64,000 bases of DNA from an uncultured Alphaproteobacteria bacterium (GCA_943787745.1 CALSNJ010000002.1:390904-454903); one strand, 5' to 3'. Shown: positions 8,643 to 17,796, counted from the stretch's first letter. Made by a program: numbers and translations. The notes: generated by a model not told the origin, from the letters alone.

Positions 8643-9046
8643 GACGGTTGTTTAAAACGATGCTGAGCGGCTTGGTGCTGGCGATGCTTGCTTCTCCCGG
8701 TTTTGCCGGTGAATCTTCAGTGACGGCGGTTGAAGTTCGCGCGGAAGGCACGGGAACCTACAACTTCTCGGTCACCCTGCGTCACGCCGATACAGGCTGG
8801 GACCACTACGCCAATCGTTGGGAGGTGCTGTCGATGGATGGAAAGGTTCTGGCGACCCGGACGCTGTTCCACCCTCATGTGGACGAGCAGCCGTTTACGC
8901 GTTCTCTGGGAGGTGTGTCTGTGCCCGCTGGCACGACGACGGTGCGCATTCGCAGCCATGACAGTGTTCACGAATATGGTGGTGCGGAACTGGTGGTGGA
9001 CCTGAAGGCCGGCGAAACCAAACCCTGGACGGGTGGTCCTTCATGA
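8639..9046 (+). CDS. Small secreted protein of unknown function
   Basis: A 135-residue protein with a classic signal peptide: MRR, a hydrophobic stretch to about residue 20, then ASPGFAGES as probable cleavage region. The mature part looks all-beta, with aromatic-rich TGWDHYANRWEV and repeated short strands (TTTVRIRSHDSVHEYGG). No cysteine is left in the mature protein. I did not recognise a named family. It sits between a thioesterase and a tandem DUF427 gene and overlaps both by ATGA, an arrangement that suggests co-expression of all three. A periplasmic location is inferred. Confidence 0.75.
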   Translation: MRRLFKTMLSGLVLAMLASPGFAGESSVTAVEVRAEGTGTYNFSVTLRHADTGWDHYANRWEVLSMDGKVLATRTLFHPHVDEQPFTRSLGGVSVPAGTTTVRIRSHDSVHEYGGAELVVDLKAGETKPWTGGPS

Positions 9047-9834
9047 GCACCACGGCAGGACCTGCCCCGGGCTACGCTGAAAGGCCGGATCACTTTGTTG
9101 AGTTCGAGCCCAGCCCCAAGCGCATTCGGGTGATGTTCGGGGGTGAGACGATCATCGACACCACAGAGGGGCTGATCCTCTATGAGCGTGGTCATGTGCC
9201 GGTCTATTATCTGCCGCGCAAGGATGCCGCGATGGCGCTTCTGACGTCCACAGACCATTCGACCCATTGCCCGTTCAAGGGGGATGCGAGCTATTTCACG
9301 GTGTCCGCCGGCGGCAAGGCCGCGGAGAACGCGGTCTGGAGTTACGAACTTCCCTTTGACGAGTGTGCCGGGATCAAGGACTACCTCGCATTCTACTGGG
9401 GCAAGATGGATGCCTGGTTTGAAGAGGACGAAGAAGTGTTTGTGCATGCCCGCAGCCCACGTGTGCGTGTGGACGTCCTCGACAGTTCACGTCCGGTCCG
9501 GGTTGAGCTCGGCGGGATTACGGTGGCGGAGACAACGCGGGCGCGCATCCTTTTCGAGACCGGTCTGCCGACCCGGTACTACATCCCGCGTGATGATGTG
9601 TTGGGTGAGCTTCTGCCGTCGGACTTGAAGACCAGTTGCCCCTATAAGGGCGATGCCAGCTATCACCATGTGCGTGTCGGCGCGAAGACCTTTGAGAACA
9701 TTGTTTGGTTCTATCGCGACCCGGTCCACGAAAGCGCCCGCATCAAGGATTACCTCTGCTTCTACAATGAGAAGGTCGACGCCGTGTTTGTCGATGGCGT
9801 GGCGGAGGAGAAGCCGAAGACCAAGTGGTCCTGA
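9043..9834 (+). CDS. Tandem DUF427 domain protein
   Basis: A 263-residue protein with two copies of the DUF427 fold. The first (about 20-130) has RIRVMFGGETIIDT, YYLPRKD, CPFKGDASYF and a DYLAFYWGKMD end. The second (about 140-250) has RVRVDVLDSSRPVRVELGG, YYIPRDD, CPYKGDASYHHV and DYLCFYNEKVD. The repeated C-P-(F/Y)-K-G-D-A-S-Y motif and the closing aromatic (Y/F) patch are the family hallmarks. The biochemical role of DUF427 is unknown. The gene starts inside the stop of the secreted protein and ends the three-gene unit. The REP-like palindrome begins 16 bp downstream. Confidence 0.88.
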   Translation: MSTTAGPAPGYAERPDHFVEFEPSPKRIRVMFGGETIIDTTEGLILYERGHVPVYYLPRKDAAMALLTSTDHSTHCPFKGDASYFTVSAGGKAAENAVWSYELPFDECAGIKDYLAFYWGKMDAWFEEDEEVFVHARSPRVRVDVLDSSRPVRVELGGITVAETTRARILFETGLPTRYYIPRDDVLGELLPSDLKTSCPYKGDASYHHVRVGAKTFENIVWFYRDPVHESARIKDYLCFYNEKVDAVFVDGVAEEKPKTKWS

Positions 9835-9850
9835 GGTTTCAGGATAGCTC

Positions 9851-9952
9851 AGCATCCTTCGAGACGGCGCTCTGCGCCTCCTCAGGATGAGGGCGGAGAC
9901 AGACAACGAACCTCATCCTGAGGAGGGCCGAAGGCCCGTCTCGAAGGATGCT
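9851..9952. repeat. REP-like double palindromic element
   Basis: Two nested perfect inverted repeats make a long hairpin. The outer 17-base arms are 9851-9867 and 9936-9952 (AGCATCCTTCGAGACGG and its complement). The inner 16-base arms are 9877-9892 and 9911-9926 (CCTCCTCAGGATGAGG and its complement). Elements with this core are scattered as intergenic repeats in many alphaproteobacterial genomes. Only one copy was seen in this window. It lies between the end of a plus-strand operon and the terminator of glnA, a usual intergenic place for such repeats. Confidence 0.8.
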
Positions 9953-9970
9953 TGGGACGCTCCCAAAGAA

Positions 9971-10000
9971 AAAGCCCCGCCAGTTTCCCGGCGGGGCTTT
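9971..10000 (-). terminator. Rho-independent terminator of glnBA
   Basis: An 11-base stem (AAAGCCCCGCC at 9971-9981 pairing with 9990-10000) with an 8-base loop. On the minus strand it is followed by a T-rich run (CTTTTTCTTT). It lies just past the glnA stop. T residues on the plus side mean it may also stop transcription from the DUF427 operon. Confidence 0.85.
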
Positions 10001-10021
10001 TGTTTTCTCTTGTGGGGTCGA

Positions 10022-11431
10022 TCAGACCGAGTAGTACATCTGGTACTCGACCGGGTGCGGCGACTGCATGAAGAGAGTGAGCTCTTCCTGCTTCAGTTCG
10101 ATGTAGCCATCGATCTGATCGTCGGTGAAGACGTCGCCCTTCTTGAGGAAGTCGCGATCTGCGCTGAGGGCTTCGAGAGCCTGGCCCAAAGAACTGCAAA
10201 CGGTCGGCACGCCCTCGAGCTCCTCGGGCGGCAGGTCGTAGAGGTCCTTGTCCATCGGGTCGCCCGGGTGGATCTTGTTCTCGATCCCGTCAAGCCCGGC
10301 CATCAGCATGGCCGAGAATGCCAGATACGGGTTGGCCGTGGGATCGGGGAAACGGACCTCGACGCGCTTGGCGTTGGGGCTCGTGGCGTAAGGAATACGG
10401 CACGAGGCTGAACGGTTGCGCGCAGAGTAGGCGAGAAGCACAGGGGCTTCAAAACCTGGGACCAGACGCTTGTAACTGTTGGTCGAAGCGTTGGTAAACG
10501 CATTCAGCGCGCGCGCATGCTTGATGATACCGCCGATATAGTAGAGGCAGGTATCAGACAGATCGGCATAACCCGAACCGGCAAAGGCAGACTTGCCGTC
10601 TTTCCAGATCGACTGATGCACATGCATGCCCGAGCCGTTGTCGCCCGCGATCGGCTTCGGCATGAAGGTTGCCGTCTTGCCATACTGGGCTGCCACGTTG
10701 TGGACCACGTACTTGTAGATCTGCATCTGATCGGCAGCGTTCAACAGCGTGTCGAACTTCTGGCCAAGCTCATGCTGACTGGGAGCAACTTCGTGATGGT
10801 GCTTTTCCATCGCGATACCCATGGCCAGAGCCGTGGTCACCATTTCGGCGCGAATGTCGGTCATGGAATCGACCGGCGGTACCGGGAAGTAACCACCCTT
10901 GACGGCAGGACGATGGCCCATATTGCCTTCGGGATAGTCGGCGCCTGTGTTGTAGGGGCCTTCGATGCTGTCGACTTCATAGAAGCTGCGGTTCATCGAG
11001 TTTTCGAAGCGAACGTCGTCGAAGACGAAGAATTCTGCTTCCGGGCCAAAGAATGCTGCGTCACCGACACCACTGGATTCCAGATAGGCGAGGGCCAGCT
11101 TTGCCGTGCCACGCGGGTCACGCGTATAGGATTCACCCGTCGCAGGTTCAAGGATGTCGCAGAACAGGATCAGCTGGGGCTGAGCTGTAAACGGGTCCAT
11201 GACAGCGGAGGAAAGGTCCGGCATCAGGATCATGTCTGATTCATTGATGGCCTTCCAACCGGCGATCGACGAGCCGTCGAACATGATGCCTTCGGTCAGC
11301 AGGTCTTCATCGATCGTGGAGACGTGCTGGGCGGTGTGCTGCCACTTGCCACGCGGGTCGGTGAAGCGAAAGTCCACAAACTCGACGTCGTTCTCTTTGA
11401 TCATGTCCAGGACGGTTTTGGTGTCCGACAT
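10022..11431 (-). CDS. glnA: Type I glutamine synthetase
   Basis: A 469-residue cytoplasmic enzyme that makes glutamine from glutamate, ammonia and ATP, the main ammonia-assimilating step. The start is [10 protein letters not shown] at 11431, preceded by a GGGAGCC site; an upstream extension in frame runs into glnB and is rejected. Signatures: [10 protein letters not shown] near residue 50, the metal site in [12 protein letters not shown], the ATP-binding [16 protein letters not shown], and the adenylylation loop DLYDLPPEE with Tyr at about 398. That Tyr implies control by GlnE. It lies 64 bp behind glnB and is probably co-transcribed from the sigma-54-type promoter upstream of glnB. Confidence 0.97.
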   Translation of the reverse strand: MSDTKTVLDMIKENDVEFVDFRFTDPRGKWQHTAQHVSTIDEDLLTEGIMFDGSSIAGWKAINESDMILMPDLSSAVMDPFTAQPQLILFCDILEPATGESYTRDPRGTAKLALAYLESSGVGDAAFFGPEAEFFVFDDVRFENSMNRSFYEVDSIEGPYNTGADYPEGNMGHRPAVKGGYFPVPPVDSMTDIRAEMVTTALAMGIAMEKHHHEVAPSQHELGQKFDTLLNAADQMQIYKYVVHNVAAQYGKTATFMPKPIAGDNGSGMHVHQSIWKDGKSAFAGSGYADLSDTCLYYIGGIIKHARALNAFTNASTNSYKRLVPGFEAPVLLAYSARNRSASCRIPYATSPNAKRVEVRFPDPTANPYLAFSAMLMAGLDGIENKIHPGDPMDKDLYDLPPEELEGVPTVCSSLGQALEALSADRDFLKKGDVFTDDQIDGYIELKQEELTLFMQSPHPVEYQMYYSV

Positions 11432-11495
11432 ATTTAGGCTCCCTGTCTTTGGAAAAAAATTAAAGGTCTTGGTGTTTGTTCTGGCGCTTGAACCG

Positions 11496-12032
<537 letters not shown>

Positions 12033-13211
12033 TTAGTTGTATATTTTGCGTACACGCGTGAGTGCGGCACGAATATTTTCGACTGAATTGGCGTAAGAAA
12101 AGCGAACGTAATTCTCACCCAAATGGCCAAAACTCGTGCCGGCAACTGTTGCAACATGCGCTTCGGTCAGCAGTTTGTCCTGCACCTCGCGCGCGCTTTG
12201 TCCGGTCCCGGAAATATTCGGGAATGCGTAAAAGGCTCCCTTTGGGGTCACACATGAGAAACCGTTGATGGCGTTCAATTCGTCGACAATGATTTTGCGG
12301 CGTTCATCAAACGCCCGGACCATTTCATGGACGGAATCCTGAGGTCCCTCAAGTGCGGCCATGCCCGCAAACTGGGTCGCGGCGTTGACGCAGGAATGGC
12401 AGTTGATCGCCAATCGCGTGGCCATGTCGACGAGGCTTTCAGGCCACAACGCATATCCGAGACGCCAACCCGTCATGGCATAGGTTTTAGACCAGCCATC
12501 GAGCAGGATCAGACGGTCCCGCAAATGCTCGTATTCGAGCAGACTGACATGTTCGAGACCGTCATAAGTCATCTGCCCGTAGATTTCGTCAGACAGGATC
12601 GCGACATGTGGATGTGCCTCAAGCCCGGCAGCCAGTTTGTCCATTTCCTCACGGGGTACAGCGCCACCGGTTGGGTTGGCGGGTGTATTGATGATCATCA
12701 ACCGTGTGGCTGGTGTGATGAGTGACAACACCTCCTCGGCATCGAAGGAGAAATTCTTCTCCTCGACCAGCGGGATGGGAACAGCCTTGGCGCCCGAATA
12801 GTTGATCACGGATTCATAGATCGGGAACCCTGGGTTCGGATACATAATCTCCGCACCGGCCTCGCCAAACATCATGATGGCGAAGAACATGGTGACCTTG
12901 CCGCCAGGGACACAAACAATGTTCCCGGGGTCGACACGCACGCCTCGTAATCTTTCGATGTCTGCCGCGACAGCTTCGCGCAATTGGGTAATGCCAGGGG
13001 CAGGGGTATAGCCATGATGACCATCATGGAGTGCTTTGACGGCGGCTTCGACGATATGTCCGGGCGTTTTAAAATCCGGCTGGCCAATACCCAAATTTAT
13101 AACGTCGTGGCCTTCCGCCTTGAGCGCCTCGGCGCGGGCGAGGACTTCAAAGGCTGATTCAGTTCCCAGTCGTGTCAGGTTCTGGGCGGTCTGTAATTTG
13201 GCTTTTGTCAT
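12033..13211 (-). CDS. PLP-dependent class I aminotransferase (aspartate-type)
   Basis: A 392-residue fold-type I aminotransferase. The start MTKAKLQTAQNL at 13211 follows GAAGAG, while the longer frame overlaps the divergent gene. Motifs: LGIGQPDFKTP, the NTPANPTGG turn, the cofactor-ring aspartate in LSDEIYGQ, the Schiff-base lysine in LDGWSKTYAMTGWRLGY, and the substrate carboxylate arginine in YVRFSYA. It probably transfers amino groups between aspartate or another amino acid and a keto acid. The exact substrate cannot be set without phylogeny. It shares a 126-bp upstream region with the divergent pseudo-aminotransferase, so the two may be controlled together. Confidence 0.9.
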   Translation of the reverse strand: MTKAKLQTAQNLTRLGTESAFEVLARAEALKAEGHDVINLGIGQPDFKTPGHIVEAAVKALHDGHHGYTPAPGITQLREAVAADIERLRGVRVDPGNIVCVPGGKVTMFFAIMMFGEAGAEIMYPNPGFPIYESVINYSGAKAVPIPLVEEKNFSFDAEEVLSLITPATRLMIINTPANPTGGAVPREEMDKLAAGLEAHPHVAILSDEIYGQMTYDGLEHVSLLEYEHLRDRLILLDGWSKTYAMTGWRLGYALWPESLVDMATRLAINCHSCVNAATQFAGMAALEGPQDSVHEMVRAFDERRKIIVDELNAINGFSCVTPKGAFYAFPNISGTGQSAREVQDKLLTEAHVATVAGTSFGHLGENYVRFSYANSVENIRAALTRVRKIYN

Positions 13212-13337
13212 GATGATCTCTTCAGTTCCCCCGCAAACGCCGCGCACTATAGGCGTTTGCGGATTTACAGGGCAAAGCCTTTGACGTATTTCAAGTGGCC
13301 GGTCACGCAATGGTAGTGATCCAGATCGGGGGGACCG

Positions 13338-15140
13338 ATGACCGTGGGACGCACACGACCGGCCAGCCAAAGGCAGGCCGAACTTGATGAATGGCTCCGC
13401 AAGGCGAGCGGTGAGGGCATCATTGACCTTGCTTCGCAGCGGGGGAGCTTGCGTGCGCCGACCAATCTGTTGCAACAACTCGCCGAGGCTGTCCTCGACA
13501 GCTCGGTCTCAATTTTGCCGGCTGGTGGCTTGACGGAACTGCGTCGGAGTTGGGCCGCGTTCGAGTCCGAAACACGCGGCCATCACATGGACTACAACGC
13601 CGGAATGGCAGTTGTGGCAGACCCATTGGTCGCATGTACGGCTGCGGTTCTGGGACTGGTATCGCCCGGGCGGCATGTGGCCATTCTCGAGCCGACGCCG
13701 CCACAAGTGGTGGAAGTTGTGCGGCGTGTTGGAGGCATGGCGCGAACAGTCGCAATGCGGCCGACCGAATGGGAATTCAGTCCCGCCGAATTTGCCCATC
13801 GGGTTGGTGCGCAAACCGACCTGATCATTGTCGCGGACCCCAATCCGTATTCCGGACAGTATTTGTCCCCCGATGCACGGGAGGCCATCCTTGCCGCCGT
13901 TGAACAACATGGTTGCCTGGTTCTGATTGACGAGAGCGCGCGGCATAGTGTTGTCGAGGGTGAGGCCCCGGAGGTTTCAGACTTTCTGGCGGCGCTGGGA
14001 GCCAAATGCATTCGTGTGGATATGCCCGCTGCAGCCGTGCTCGCACAGGCATCGTCTGCTGCGTGCCTGATCGGGGAACCTGAACTGATCGCGCCGATCC
14101 GGTCGGCGGTTTCCGCATTTGGTCTTGGGGCAAGCGCAATCGCGCAAAGTGTGCTGGCACGGCGGTTTGGTGATGGTGTTGCGATTGATGATGCTGCAAC
14201 CCTCAATGGTCTGGTGGCCTCGGGGCGCGCCTTGTTGCTGGACGGTCTGGATGACATTGGTGTTCTGGGGCTGGGCGGCCCGGGTGGCTGGTATGTCCCG
14301 GTGCGCGCCAAGGCCTTGTATGACGGGCCACATGATATTGGTGATGCGCTCTTGGCTCAGGCAGGTCTTGGTGCCTTGCCGCTGGCACCATTTTACGTGG
14401 AGGGCTCGACTGATCCCTACATCCTGCTCTCCTATCTGAGAGACGCGGGTGTCCTGGAGAACAGCATCCAGAGACTTGAAAAGTTTTGTGCCGGTCAGGG
14501 CGACGTCATGCCGACACTTGCGTTGCCGTCTCCTCATGAATGGAATGATGACGCCGCGGCGGAAACCGATGTTGGTGTGCCAGATCGCGATGTTCTGACC
14601 ATTGAAGACGTCTCTGTCCCCGAGACAGAAGACGCGCCGACAGAACCCGAGGATAAAACCTTGGAACCTTGGTTTGAAAAACCAGTTGCTCCTGTTGGTG
14701 CGCCGCCGCGCAATGTGACATCCGCGCCGGATGAAAGTCGGAAGGACCCGGGCAAAGTCGAATCAGCCAGCGAATATCCGGACGACGATGCAATCCGGGA
14801 TGAGCCGGTGATTTTGCCCTTTGGTCGTTTGCGCGGACGGAAGTCCGAACTTGTGCCTGAAGAGCTGGAGATGCTGGAAAAGGAATCCGAAACGACGACG
14901 GTTTTCAAACTGTCCGTGCCGGATATTGCAACACCGAATATTACAGCACCGGCTGAGGAGCCTGTGGTGCCGTCCGAGGTCAAGCAGAACCCGTCCGCGC
15001 CAGAAACGCCGGTTGTCGATTCTGACAAAGAGACAGAATCCACGCTGTCGACGCCGTCTCCTGAAGAAAAAAGGCGAGCAGAAGTCGAGCGAATCCGGCG
15101 CGACGACGAGCCATTCTTTTTTGATGACCCCGTGAGGTGA
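13338..15140 (+). CDS. Aminotransferase-like pseudoenzyme with acidic disordered tail
   Basis: A 600-residue protein. Residues 1-385 follow the layout of a class I aminotransferase: LASQRGSLRAP at the N-terminus, an ADPNPYSGQYLS segment at the place of the NPTG turn, and LIDESARHS at the place of the ring-binding aspartate. Where the active enzyme next door has DGWSKTY, this one reads VDMPAAAV (about 227-234), so the Schiff-base lysine is gone. The carboxylate-binding arginine is also replaced (YILLSY). Residues 390-600 form a Glu/Asp/Pro-rich low-complexity tail with the last residues RRDDEPFFFDDPVR. It probably does not catalyse transamination; a binding or regulatory role is inferred. No start other than 13338 stands out. 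Confidence 0.65.
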   Translation: MTVGRTRPASQRQAELDEWLRKASGEGIIDLASQRGSLRAPTNLLQQLAEAVLDSSVSILPAGGLTELRRSWAAFESETRGHHMDYNAGMAVVADPLVACTAAVLGLVSPGRHVAILEPTPPQVVEVVRRVGGMARTVAMRPTEWEFSPAEFAHRVGAQTDLIIVADPNPYSGQYLSPDAREAILAAVEQHGCLVLIDESARHSVVEGEAPEVSDFLAALGAKCIRVDMPAAAVLAQASSAACLIGEPELIAPIRSAVSAFGLGASAIAQSVLARRFGDGVAIDDAATLNGLVASGRALLLDGLDDIGVLGLGGPGGWYVPVRAKALYDGPHDIGDALLAQAGLGALPLAPFYVEGSTDPYILLSYLRDAGVLENSIQRLEKFCAGQGDVMPTLALPSPHEWNDDAAAETDVGVPDRDVLTIEDVSVPETEDAPTEPEDKTLEPWFEKPVAPVGAPPRNVTSAPDESRKDPGKVESASEYPDDDAIRDEPVILPFGRLRGRKSELVPEELEMLEKESETTTVFKLSVPDIATPNITAPAEEPVVPSEVKQNPSAPETPVVDSDKETESTLSTPSPEEKRRAEVERIRRDDEPFFFDDPVR

Positions 15141-15204
15141 TCAAGTTCGGTGCTCTTAATCTTGACGGTTGATCGTGCGCCGACTAAACAATCGCCGCTC
15201 GGTG

Positions 15205-15281
15205 GTGGCTGTAGCTCAGTTGGTTAGAGCGCCTGGTTGTGATCCAGGAGGCCGTGGGTTCAAATCCCATCAGCCACCCCA
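15205..15281 (+). tRNA. tRNA-His (GTG)
   Basis: A cloverleaf of 77 bases with acceptor stem GTGGCTG/CAGCCAC, D-loop TAGCTCAGTTGGTTAGA, anticodon loop TTGTGAT (anticodon GTG), T-arm GGGTTCAAATCCC, discriminator C and encoded CCA at 15279-15281. The G at 15204 is the position that becomes or supplies the G-1 of tRNA-His. Confidence 0.96.
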
Positions 15282-15618
15282 ATTTCTTCAAGGGTTTGGT
15301 GAGACATCGCTGAACCCTTTGTTGTGGCCGCGGTCAAGTCAGTGGCGCGATAGGTGACACGAAACGCGTGATCGGAAACGAACTCCGCGATTGATGGAGT
15401 TCAACCCTCCGGTCTGTGCTGGAATCAGTAAGCCTCAGTCCACGGTTTTGCGCGTTTGAAGCCAGCAAAGAGCGCCGAAAGGGCAACAACAGGTGCGGCA
15501 TTCAAGAAAATATGTGGGAAACAGGTCGGAAGTGTGAGCATCCTTACCAGGTTTTCAAACACCAAATTTATCGCGTTGTAACCACCTTCGGCGCGCAAAC
15601 TGACCAAGGAATTTTGAT
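15282..15618 (+). other. Intergenic region without a recognised gene, leader of the repeat-protein gene
   Basis: This 337-base gap lies between tRNA-His and the repeat-protein gene. Just after the tRNA a weak hairpin pairs AAGGGTT (15290-15296) with AACCCTT (15313-15319) and is followed by TTGTTG; it may end the tRNA transcript. The rest has no open frame with a plausible start and ribosome site, except the AAGGA serving the next gene at about 15606. A minus-strand frame through it has no family resemblance and is not called. A promoter or leader RNA for the repeat gene must lie here, but no clear -35/-10 pair was found. Confidence 0.5.
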
Positions 15619-15942
15619 ATGTCGAATACGCAGGGAATCCTGACCAATTTAGGCGATGAATCGCTCGACCCGACGCCCGTGCATGAAGCATTTGTCGTGT
15701 GCCTGAGCGGCGTTTGCCAAATGAGCGACGAAGCCCTCGACCAGGCACCCTCGCAGGAAGCATACGCATGTGTGATGCCTTGCTGGGTCAGTGACGAGCC
15801 TCTTGATCATGCACCAGCCAAATCAGCGCTGACATGTTGCATCTTCTCTTGCCGTGTTAGCGATGAATCGCTTGAGCCAACGACTGCTTTCGAAGCGCTT
15901 GCTTGCCGAAATGGTAGCTGCGGATTCTGTCGCGCGAGCTAG
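15619..15942 (+). CDS. Small four-repeat cysteine protein (SDExLD...C-x3/4-C), unknown function
   Basis: A 107-residue protein with ATG at 15619, eight bases after AAGGA. After a short lead (residues 1-11) it is made of four degenerate repeats of 22-27 residues starting at 12, 36, 58 and 81. Each has (S/G)DE(S/A/P)L(D/E)x(A/T)(P/T), then usually an EA pair, then a cysteine 15-16 residues from the repeat start and another 4-5 residues on. The pairs are C28/C33, C51/C55, C73-C74/C78 and C96/C101, plus C104. No signal peptide or membrane helix is seen. The SDExLD phrase resembles the end of double-glycine leader peptides, but there is no GG. A multi-core modified-peptide precursor or a metal/redox repeat protein are the main ideas; neither is proven. 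A strong terminator follows at once, so the gene is monocistronic. Confidence 0.7.
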   Translation: MSNTQGILTNLGDESLDPTPVHEAFVVCLSGVCQMSDEALDQAPSQEAYACVMPCWVSDEPLDHAPAKSALTCCIFSCRVSDESLEPTTAFEALACRNGSCGFCRAS

Positions 15943-15990
15943 GAGATTTGTGCGGCACGTTAACGCGCCGCTGACCTAAGCCTTTTTGAG

Positions 15991-16022
15991 CGGGCCGACG
16001 AGATATTTCGTCGGCCCGTTTT
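15991..16022 (+). terminator. Rho-independent terminator of the repeat-protein gene
   Basis: A perfect 11-base stem, CGGGCCGACGA at 15991-16001 pairing with 16008-16018, with a 6-base loop and a TTTT run. It lies 49 bases past the stop of the cysteine-repeat gene and separates it from nnr. Confidence 0.88.
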
Positions 16023-16157
16023 CTTTGTTTGGGGAACAAGCTGTGCGGTCGCCTCTCGAATGTCTGATCACTTTCGGCAGAGCACGAAACAATGACTTCG
16101 TTTTTTCTCTTGCCGAAAACTACATGCGCTTCGCGACGGGTTTGCTAGATTGGGGGC

Positions 16158-17675
16158 ATGACCACACGCTGGATCAAAAATTCTCTGGAACTCCTGACCG
16201 TGTCTGAGATGTACCAGGCCGATTTAGGGGCTGCGACATTCGGTTTCTCGGGTCTGGAACTTATGGAACGGGCCGGTACGGCGATTGCGGATGCGGTGCA
16301 GCACCGCTGGGGCTTGAGGCCGGTGGCGATCCTGTGCGGACCGGGAAACAACGGTGGCGATGGTTTTGTCGCCGCACGGGCGTTGGCCGATCGCGGATGT
16401 GTCGTGCGCCTTGGTCTGCTTGGTGACACTGCGGCGTTGCGTGGAGACGCTGAGGTGAATGCGCGGCGTTGGACAGGTGATGTTTACCCACTCACGCCTG
16501 ATCTTCTCGATGGTGTTGAGGTCGTGGTTGATGCCTTGTTCGGGGCCGGGCTTGCGCGGGAGGTTGATGGGCCTGCGCGACGAATGGTCGATGAAATCAA
16601 CAAGCGAAAGATCGCCTGCCTTGCTGTCGATGTGCCCAGCGGCGTGCACGGAGACACCGGCGAGGTGCTTGGCGCGGCCCCGCAGGCTGATGTCACGGTG
16701 ACGTTTTTCCGGCGCAAACCCGGGCATCTCCTGTATCCGGGGCGGGGTTTGTGTGGCGATGTTCGGGTCGCCGATATCGGTATTCCGGAGGATGTGCTGG
16801 AGGAGATCGACCCCGCAAACTTCTCGAACGGACCGCAGTTTTGGCGGGATGAATTTCCCATGCCATCGGCGCACAGCCACAAATACACCCGTGGGCATGC
16901 GCTCGTATCTGGCGGGCGCGAACTGACAGGGGCAGCGCGACTTGCCGCCTATGCTGCGTTGCGCGTGGGGGCGGGGGTTGTTTCGATCGCAAGTCATCCC
17001 GATGCGCTGGCGGTCTACCGGTCGGGTCGGCCCTCGATCATGGTGCACGCGGCAGTCGACATCCAGGCCTTCACCGATTTGCTGGACGACCCGCGTCTTG
17101 GCTCTGTTCTGGTGGGACCGGGGAATGGTGTCTCTGAGGAGACGCGCGCGCGAGTTCTTCATGCACTCCATGCATCGGCTGCCTGTGTCATCGATGCCGA
17201 CGCCATTTCGGTTTTTGCCAATGATCCCCAGGTGCTTTTCGATGCGATTCAAGCCTGCGAATCGGATGTGGTCCTCACCCCGCATGAGGGTGAGTTTGGC
17301 CGTCTGTTTGATTCCACAGCTGTTGATTGCAGTGCCGGGCGGCTCACGCGCGCGAAAGCGGCCGCGAAGTTATCGGGTGCGGTTGTCATTCTGAAAGGGC
17401 CAGATACAGTGATTGCGGGACCTGATGGACGCGGGGTAATCAACAGCAATGCGCCCGCAGATCTTGCGACGGCGGGCAGTGGAGATGTCCTCGCAGGCCT
17501 GGTTCTTGGGCTTCTGGCGCAACAAATGAACGCCCTGGAAGCGTCGGCAGCTGCTGTCTGGCTCCATGGTGAGGCCGCAAACCGATTTGGTGCTGGTTTG
17601 ATCGCTGATGACATCGCAGACACGCTTCCGCAGGTGCTTCAGGCACTACGGACCGCACTCAGCGTCGATTGCTGA
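16158..17675 (+). CDS. nnr: Bifunctional NAD(P)H-hydrate epimerase / ADP-dependent dehydratase
   Basis: A 505-residue fused repair enzyme. The N-terminal YjeF_N epimerase domain (about 1-215) has the LMERAG segment and the loop GPGNNGGDGFVAARAL. The C-terminal ribokinase-like dehydratase domain (about 225-500) has KYTRGHALVSGG, the LTPHEGEFGRLF motif and the signature AGSGDVLAGLVLGLLAQ. Together they return the damaged hydrates NADHX and NADPHX to NADH and NADPH. The start at 16158 follows a GGGGG stretch. It stands alone between the repeat gene's terminator and tRNA-Leu. In several alphaproteobacteria this gene is next to glnBA; here other genes intervene. Confidence 0.95.
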   Translation: MTTRWIKNSLELLTVSEMYQADLGAATFGFSGLELMERAGTAIADAVQHRWGLRPVAILCGPGNNGGDGFVAARALADRGCVVRLGLLGDTAALRGDAEVNARRWTGDVYPLTPDLLDGVEVVVDALFGAGLAREVDGPARRMVDEINKRKIACLAVDVPSGVHGDTGEVLGAAPQADVTVTFFRRKPGHLLYPGRGLCGDVRVADIGIPEDVLEEIDPANFSNGPQFWRDEFPMPSAHSHKYTRGHALVSGGRELTGAARLAAYAALRVGAGVVSIASHPDALAVYRSGRPSIMVHAAVDIQAFTDLLDDPRLGSVLVGPGNGVSEETRARVLHALHASAACVIDADAISVFANDPQVLFDAIQACESDVVLTPHEGEFGRLFDSTAVDCSAGRLTRAKAAAKLSGAVVILKGPDTVIAGPDGRGVINSNAPADLATAGSGDVLAGLVLGLLAQQMNALEASAAAVWLHGEAANRFGAGLIADDIADTLPQVLQALRTALSVDC

Positions 17676-17796
17676 GGTTTTTGCGCTGCTTGAGCCGTTT
17701 ACTCCGCAAACATGATGGTATAGGACAACCGCCGTCCGGGCGGGTTGATGCCTGGGGTGCGCAGTGCGTGCAATCTCATCATTGGTAATTGCGTAC

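Noticed and set aside
9851..9952. Inverted repeat considered as insertion-sequence ends
   Set aside because: The arms enclose only about 70 bases with no transposase, so a REP-like element fits better.
15169..15357. Short plus-strand frame reading through tRNA-His (VAQLVRAPGCDPGGRGFKSHQ)
   Set aside because: This is the well-known false translation of a tRNA gene.
15425..15769. 114-residue minus-strand frame opposite the cysteine-repeat gene, with a hydrophobic C-terminal patch
   Set aside because: No ribosome site or family resemblance, and it overlaps the better-supported plus-strand repeat gene.
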